DNA from: Brevibacillus composti
GTDB lineage: Bacteria; Bacillota; Bacilli; Brevibacillales; Brevibacillaceae
NCBI RefSeq assembly: GCF_016406105.1
Contig: NZ_CP066308.1
Location: 2,577,501 to 2,641,500 of the forward strand
DNA length: 64,000 nucleotides
Direction of reading: 5' to 3'
A program made the translations under genes and the position numbers. Shown here piece after piece: positions 59,710 to 64,000 of the stretch (its first letter is position 1; the number at the start of each line of letters is the position of its first letter). The notes under the pieces are model-generated. The model made no database searches. It saw nothing but the letters and a program-made list of their open reading frames with translations, and was not told the DNA's origin.

Positions 59710-60039
59710 TTACATATCAATCCCGTCCACATGCACATGTACCGCCTCGACATCCAGGCCTGTCATCGTTTCCACGCAGTCCTTCACCTTTTCCTGAAGC
59801 TGGCGGCAAAGCTCGTGTATCGGCATTCCGTACTTGATCGAGACGCGCATTTCGATGGAGACGGCACCTTCCTGCACGACGACGAAAACACCTTTTCCGC
59901 TGCCGCCCAGTTTTTTCGCCAAATCATGGTAAAAACCGCCTGTCCGCACGGTTATCCCGTCTATTTCTGCCGCTGCGACACCCGCAATCACGGCCACGAC
60001 CTGATCCGCTACCCTGATCTCACCGCGCATGTCATCCAT
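59710..60039 (-). CDS. Asp23/Gls24 family protein, second copy
   Basis: A 109-residue relative of the 11797 gene. IRVADQVVAVIAGVAAAEID, GAVSIEMRVSIKYGMPIHEL and MTGLDVEAVHVHVDGIDM follow the Asp23 pattern. The ATG at 60039 has GGGAGGAGGGCG in front, a strong site that decides it over a start 13 codons upstream. No amaP or DUF2273 gene is near, so it is expected in the cytoplasm, perhaps with its own partner. The terminator at 59676 ends it. Confidence 0.85.
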   Translation of the reverse strand: MDDMRGEIRVADQVVAVIAGVAAAEIDGITVRTGGFYHDLAKKLGGSGKGVFVVVQEGAVSIEMRVSIKYGMPIHELCRQLQEKVKDCVETMTGLDVEAVHVHVDGIDM

Positions 60040-60105
60040 GGATCGCCCTCCTCCCACGCTCTCTGTCCTCAGCATCACAATCCTCTTTTTCCCGCGAGAC
60101 TACTT

Positions 60106-61761
60106 TCAGACTTTTCTTTCATTATAAACATGGGATGCTTGGGCTTGAAAGGGGATTTCTCGTTTTCTCTCCGTTAATGTCGGAAGTGTGCAGTGAATGT
60201 CGAGCAGATAGAGCTCATTCGACGCCAGCGCTTCCTGCAGGGCACCCTTGAGATCCTGTACCGCATTCACGCGTTTTCCCTTGATCCCGCAAGCGTCCGC
60301 CCATTTGACAAAGTCGGGGTTCTGAAGGCGGGTGCCAAATGGCGCAAGTCCGCTCTGGGTCATCTTCCATTCCTCCAGGCCCAGCGTCTTGTTGTTCACC
60401 ACGATCAGCGGGAAGCGGAGGCCGCATTCCACAGCCGTCATCAGCTCTGCGGGAGTCATCTGGAATCCGCCGTCCCCCACGATGGCGACCACTTGTCTGC
60501 CTGGGTAATTCAGCTTGGCCGCAATCGCGGCAGGGAGGCCAAAGCCCATCGTTCTCCACTTTCCCGAGAATAACGGCAAGTGCGCCTTCGCGCGAAAAGC
60601 GCGGTTGAACCAGAGAGTGTGTTCTCCCGTATCGATGGCCATGATGGCATCCTCATTCACGCTCTCTGACAGGGCGCGAAGCAGCGTTTCCGGCTTAATC
60701 AAGTCATCCGGCCCCTGATCCACGAGCTGCTCCGTCTCCTCCCAGAAGTCCGCGTGCCACGCTTCGACCTGCCCTCGCCACCCCTGAGGAGCAGCCCGAT
60801 TCTCCAATCGGCGCAGCCAGTGGGGAAGGACGTCGCCGAGCTCTGCGATGACGGACATCAGCAACGGATGAGCGTGGATCGAAGTGGGTTTGTGATCCAC
60901 TTGGAGAATCCGCAAGCCTGCCGGAATAAAAGAGCGCGGAAACCAGCTCGCTCCGAGAATCAGCAGCAGGTCGGCCTGCTCCAGCGCGGCCAGTGCTGCT
61001 CTGCTCCCTCCTTCCCCCAAGCCCCCTACGACCAGGGGATGGGCTTCATCGACCGCCCCTTTGGCCCCCAGGGACAGAAGGATCGCCGCCCCGAGCGATT
61101 CTGCCAACCGCAGGCAGGATGCGGCATGTTCCCGGCTGCCGTTGCCCAGCAGGATCACCGGCCTTTGGGCATTGCTCAGCATCTCTGCCGCCAGCTCGAT
61201 CTCCATCCGGTCTGGCTGCGTGCCGCTGATCAGACGCGGCAGGGACTCCACCAAGGGCATGGTCGTGGACCGTGAAAAGATATCTTTGCCGATGGCGATG
61301 TGCGCGACGCCGCGATGGCTTGCGGCGGTGACATAGGCCCGGTGAAGCACATGGCCAATCGCCTCTGGATGCGCCACTGTCGTCGTATACAGGCTGATGG
61401 GACGGAGCATGTCCTCCTGGGGGATATACTGCTTGTAATGCCCGCCCAGCTTCTGCGTCTCGACTTGACCGGTGATCGCCACGACGGGGACCTGATCGGC
61501 GGAGGCATCCGCCAGTCCATTGAGCAAATTCACCGTGCCCGGCCCGCTCGTGGCCGTACAGACAGCCGGACGGCCCGTCAGCTTCGCTTCGGCCGACGCC
61601 ATCATCGCGGCGGCAGATTCATGCCGGCAGGCGATGTAGCGGATCCCCTCCTGTTTGCCGAGCACATCCAGCCACGGCAGGATCGCATCCCCCGCCACTC
61701 CGTATATATGTCTGACTCCCCAGATTCTCAGTTGCTCTGTAAAGTATTGGGCTACCTGCAT
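60106..61761 (-). CDS. Thiamine-diphosphate enzyme, pyruvate oxidase-like
   Basis: A 551-residue enzyme of the pyruvate oxidase/acetolactate synthase family, closest in layout to B. subtilis YdaP. The N-terminal domain has YGVAGDAILPWLDVL and CRHESAAAMMASAEAKLTG with the catalytic Glu; the middle is a nucleotide-binding domain (GLGEGGSRAALAALEQADLL); the last domain has the TPP motif GDGGFQMTPAELMTAVE ... NNKTLG. It lacks the ilvB partner ilvN. Oxidation of pyruvate to acetate (with flavin) is likely but not proven; a sulfopyruvate or oxalyl-type substrate cannot be excluded. It is a single gene. Confidence 0.8.
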   Translation of the reverse strand: MQVAQYFTEQLRIWGVRHIYGVAGDAILPWLDVLGKQEGIRYIACRHESAAAMMASAEAKLTGRPAVCTATSGPGTVNLLNGLADASADQVPVVAITGQVETQKLGGHYKQYIPQEDMLRPISLYTTTVAHPEAIGHVLHRAYVTAASHRGVAHIAIGKDIFSRSTTMPLVESLPRLISGTQPDRMEIELAAEMLSNAQRPVILLGNGSREHAASCLRLAESLGAAILLSLGAKGAVDEAHPLVVGGLGEGGSRAALAALEQADLLLILGASWFPRSFIPAGLRILQVDHKPTSIHAHPLLMSVIAELGDVLPHWLRRLENRAAPQGWRGQVEAWHADFWEETEQLVDQGPDDLIKPETLLRALSESVNEDAIMAIDTGEHTLWFNRAFRAKAHLPLFSGKWRTMGFGLPAAIAAKLNYPGRQVVAIVGDGGFQMTPAELMTAVECGLRFPLIVVNNKTLGLEEWKMTQSGLAPFGTRLQNPDFVKWADACGIKGKRVNAVQDLKGALQEALASNELYLLDIHCTLPTLTERKREIPFQAQASHVYNERKV

Positions 61762-61881
61762 GCTGACACCTCCTGCTTGATTTCCCTCTTAGTTTGGCAA
61801 TCTATCCAGCATTTTACTAATAAGTTTCCAGTCTTTTCGGGAAGCCTAGTGAGCAGAAGGTGATAAGAAGGAGGAACAGGT

Positions 61882-62640
61882 ATGAATCGGCCTGTTAAAT
61901 GGCTGCTCGCCCTATTGGCTATCGTTCTGTTGTTTACAGCCTCTGTCATGATTTACCCCGTGCGCACGGACGCCTTCAGCAAAGAAGAAGTGCGCGTCGG
62001 CGCCAGCGGAAAAGACGTGAGGGAGATGCAGGGTCGCTTAAAATACCTCGGTTTCTACACCGGCAAGGTAGACGGTCAATTTTCCTGGCGCACCTATTGG
62101 GCCCTGCGCAATTTTCAGTATGAATTCGGCCTGAAAGTAGACGGCATCCTCGGCCCCAAGACCAAGCTGAAGCTCTATAACGCGACCACTGGATACCGGC
62201 CGACCGCAGAGGAACTGGGCGTCGCTCCTGCTCCTGCTCCCGCCCCGGCTGCGCCGCGAAACAAAACCTATCGCAGCAAGGGCATCTCGGAGAATGACCT
62301 GCGTCTGATGGCAAACGCCGTCCACGGCGAGGCGCGCGGAGAACCGTACGTCGGTCAAGTGGCCGTCGCTGCGGTCATTCTTAACCGCACCCGCAATCCT
62401 GCGTTTCCCAACACGCCGGCGGGCGTCATCTTTGAGCCGCGAGCCTTTACCGCTGTGGCGGACGGACAAATCTGGCTGACGCCCAATGATACATCCCGAA
62501 AGGCTGTCCGGGATGCGCTGAGCGGATGGGATCCGACAGGTGGCGCCATCTACTACTTCAACCCGGATACAGCTACCTCTGCCTGGATCTGGACGAGACC
62601 GCAGATCAAGCGCATCGGCAAACACATCTTTTGCCGCTAG
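61882..62640 (+). CDS. sleB: Spore cortex-lytic enzyme SleB
   Basis: Lytic transglycosylase that breaks cortex peptidoglycan in germination. The 252 residues have a signal/anchor (WLLALLAIVLLFTASVMIYP), a peptidoglycan-binding domain (about 38-100, VREMQGRLKYLGFYTGKVDG), an Ala/Pro linker and the catalytic domain (LRLMANAVHGEARGEPYVGQ with the catalytic Glu, then AVAAVILNRTRNPAFPNT). The ATG at 61882 follows AAGGAGGAACAGGT. ypeB, which normally follows and is needed for SleB stability, is not downstream here. A sigma-G promoter was not clear. Confidence 0.92.
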   Translation: MNRPVKWLLALLAIVLLFTASVMIYPVRTDAFSKEEVRVGASGKDVREMQGRLKYLGFYTGKVDGQFSWRTYWALRNFQYEFGLKVDGILGPKTKLKLYNATTGYRPTAEELGVAPAPAPAPAAPRNKTYRSKGISENDLRLMANAVHGEARGEPYVGQVAVAAVILNRTRNPAFPNTPAGVIFEPRAFTAVADGQIWLTPNDTSRKAVRDALSGWDPTGGAIYYFNPDTATSAWIWTRPQIKRIGKHIFCR

Positions 62641-62649
62641 CAAATGCAG

Positions 62650-62682
62650 ACAGGCACGGTGGGTGACCGTGCCTGTTTTCTT
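62650..62682. terminator. Terminator after sleB
   Basis: Perfect 11-base stem ACAGGCACGGT/ACCGTGCCTGT at 62650-62660 and 62666-62676, then TTTCTT on the plus strand. Confidence 0.88.
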
Positions 62683-62732
62683 ACTTGTCCGGACGAGCCG
62701 GGAACCATTCGGATGTACAGGAACCCGCACTG

Positions 62733-62990
62733 TCAGGAGCGCTGCGCTTGCATATGCTCCGCCATCTTGATGAATCGCTCTTCCTGTTCGGTCGTCCCGC
62801 ATATGCCGCACTGGATCAGATAGGACTCGCCTTTATACGGCTGATGAAACGTATCCAGCTCCTGCTGCGACAGCTCGGCTACCAGATCCCCTGTCTGCGG
62901 ATCCAGCCTGACATAGCGCGGGATCTGTTCGATGACCGTGAACCTCATCCGGTTGGATTTACAGGTGGGACAAAGATAGGGCTTCGTCAT
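62733..62990 (-). CDS. Zinc-ribbon protein of unknown function
   Basis: An 85-residue protein. YLCPTCKSNRMRF and LIQCGICGTTEQEERFI are two CxxC knuckles about 50 residues apart, which together make a zinc ribbon. The middle (RYVRLDPQTGDLVAELSQQE) is acidic. AAGGAGGTGCCG stands before the ATG at 62990. It is a single gene; family and role are not recognised. Confidence 0.75.
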   Translation of the reverse strand: MTKPYLCPTCKSNRMRFTVIEQIPRYVRLDPQTGDLVAELSQQELDTFHQPYKGESYLIQCGICGTTEQEERFIKMAEHMQAQRS

Positions 62991-63095
62991 ATTGAAACGG
63001 CACCTCCTTGGGATGTCTCACCTGTTAGTATGCGCAAGCGAGAGGAATACCGATCAATGGAAAAATTTGTAAATCCGTTTCGATGAGGTGAATGT

Positions 63096-64000
63096 ATGAA
63101 TCTGCGGCTCTTTTTTACGCTCGTCGGGGCCAGTCTGCTGCTCGCCGGATATGCCCACTATTTTACTGAGAATGAACTCTTCCGGTTTATCACTTCATCC
63201 TTGGCGATTATTTTTCTCGCCGCCTGGCTGGGAAAGGCGACGGAGAGTGTCGCCCATTATGCAGGCGACAGGGTCGGCGGTTTTCTCAACGCCACCTTTG
63301 GCAATGCGGCAGAGCTGATCATCGCGTTTTTCCTAGTGAAAGAAGGGCTGTTCGACATGGTGAAAGCCTCCATTACCGGCGCGATTATCGGAAATATGCT
63401 GCTGGTATTGGGATTGAGCGTTCTGTTGGGCGGCTTGAAATACAAAGAGCAGACGTTTAACGGCCAGCTGGCCGGTCATAACGCCTCGCTGATGATGCTG
63501 GGGATCGTCGCCTTGTTCATCCCCGCTGTGTTCATGCAGGGATTGCCGCCTCTGGAGATCGAAAGACTCAGCATCGTGATCGCAGTGCTCTTGATTCTCT
63601 CCTATCTCCTGTGGCTGGTCTTCTCCATGTTTACCCACCGCGACTTTTTGTCTGACATTGAAACCCATGACAGCGAAGCATCCTGGTCCAAGGGTGTGTC
63701 TGTCCTGATGCTGGCGTTGTCCACCTTCTTCGTGGCGGTCGTATCCGAATGGCTGGTCCACAGCGTCCACCACGTCTCCGAGGCATTCGGCTGGTCGGAG
63801 TTGTTCGTCGGGGCTTTTGTCATCGCCATCATCGGCAATGCTGCCGAGCACAGTGCAGCTCTGCTCTTGGCGATGAAAGGGCGGATCGGCGCGGCCGTCG
63901 AGATCGCGGTCGGCTCCAGCCTGCAAATCGCCCTGTTCGTCGCGCCCACGCTGGTGCTGATCAGCCTCTTGATGGGCCGGCCGATGGACATCGTGTTCAC
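63096..64000 (+). CDS. Ca2+/H+ antiporter (CaCA family), N-terminal part
   Basis: The frame opens at the ATG at 63096 behind GATGAGGTG and is still open at the window edge, giving about 301 residues of an expected 350. It is a polytopic membrane protein with the two acidic repeats GNAAELIIAFFLVKE (first half) and GNAAEHSAALLLAMKG (second half), the ion-binding signatures of Cax/YfkE-type exchangers. GGFLNATFGNAAEL fits the CAX group. The rest of the protein lies beyond the window. Confidence 0.9.
   Translation, partial: MNLRLFFTLVGASLLLAGYAHYFTENELFRFITSSLAIIFLAAWLGKATESVAHYAGDRVGGFLNATFGNAAELIIAFFLVKEGLFDMVKASITGAIIGNMLLVLGLSVLLGGLKYKEQTFNGQLAGHNASLMMLGIVALFIPAVFMQGLPPLEIERLSIVIAVLLILSYLLWLVFSMFTHRDFLSDIETHDSEASWSKGVSVLMLALSTFFVAVVSEWLVHSVHHVSEAFGWSELFVGAFVIAIIGNAAEHSAALLLAMKGRIGAAVEIAVGSSLQIALFVAPTLVLISLLMGRPMDIVF

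Noticed and set aside
1-64000. CRISPR arrays, tRNA or rRNA genes, prophage or complete insertion sequences
   Set aside because: None seen: no regularly spaced repeats with unique spacers, no tRNA-like cloverleaf noticed by eye, no transposase or phage structural motifs. Weak tRNA signals could be missed without a scan.

Overview
The window is one contiguous piece of the core chromosome of an endospore-forming Bacillota. Sporulation genes (spoIIIAA-AH, sleB), Gram-positive style ribosome binding sites and frequent GTG/TTG starts show this. Gene order follows the Bacillus subtilis yqh/spoIIIA neighbourhood closely. High GC and gene content (DUF2273/AmaP/Asp23, sulfolactate genes, HTH plus binding-protein regulator beside modABC) fit the Paenibacillaceae, most likely Brevibacillus. 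The genus is inferred from gene content, not from any search.

Layout. 1-5021 (minus): recN (cut by the window edge), argR/ahrC, nadK, tlyA-type methylase, dxs. 5318-5877: a decayed locus in which the start of a sigma-54-type activator runs into the remains of an NhaC antiporter. 5996-14163 (minus): ispA, xseB, xseA, folD, a TsaD-like paralogue, nusB, a DUF2273/AmaP/Asp23 envelope-stress set, accC and accB. 14345-19628 (minus): the complete eight-gene spoIIIA operon with a plausible sigma-E promoter. 19928-29389: CD1247-type protein, yqhV, sulfolactate genes comA-comB (plus strand), a UPF0756 membrane protein, efp, yqhT, aroQ, yqhR, yqhQ, yqhP, yqhO, mntR and a 5'-truncated flavin reductase. 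29534-33952: YkvI-like membrane protein, a degenerate M28 peptidase, D-amino-acid aminotransferase, lipM. 33953-34591 holds no gene; it carries two related nested palindromic elements at the place where B. subtilis has yqhL. 34626-38861 (minus): gcvPB, gcvPA and gcvT behind a tandem glycine riboswitch with a clear terminator. 39085-43053 (plus): SNF2 helicase YqhH, YqhG with a tandem-repeat insert, and a secreted protein of unknown function. 43232-46134 (minus): ykuS, yqzE, aroK and an M1 metallopeptidase. 46257-49596: molybdate uptake, with a regulator diverging from modABC across a helically phased TATA-type repeat array. 49634-57515: pxpA, ylbG, an unknown Cys-rich protein, ylbF, a helicase-associated protein, a PrcB-like exported protein, a lipoprotein nuclease, a 34-residue membrane peptide, a MerR-methyltransferase fusion and a CBS-pair protein. 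57670-57947: a type I toxin-antitoxin locus of the holin-like toxin family. 58064-64000: yugN, ftsW-type SEDS gene, a lone Asp23 paralogue, a pyruvate-oxidase-like enzyme, sleB, a zinc-ribbon protein and the start of a Ca2+/H+ antiporter.

How the parts work together. Most genes are housekeeping: isoprenoid precursors (dxs, ispA), one-carbon and glycine metabolism (folD, gcv, lipM supplying lipoyl groups), fatty acid synthesis (accBC), DNA repair (recN, xseAB), translation (efp, nusB) and sporulation (spoIIIA, sleB, possibly comAB for spore sulfolactate). No prophage, CRISPR array, complete insertion sequence, rRNA or tRNA gene was seen. The least explained items are the nested palindromic repeats, the phased operator before modA, the MerR-methyltransferase fusion, the type I toxin locus, the degenerate M28 protein, the TsaD paralogue and the repeat insert in YqhG. 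I did not find a clearly new multi-gene system.
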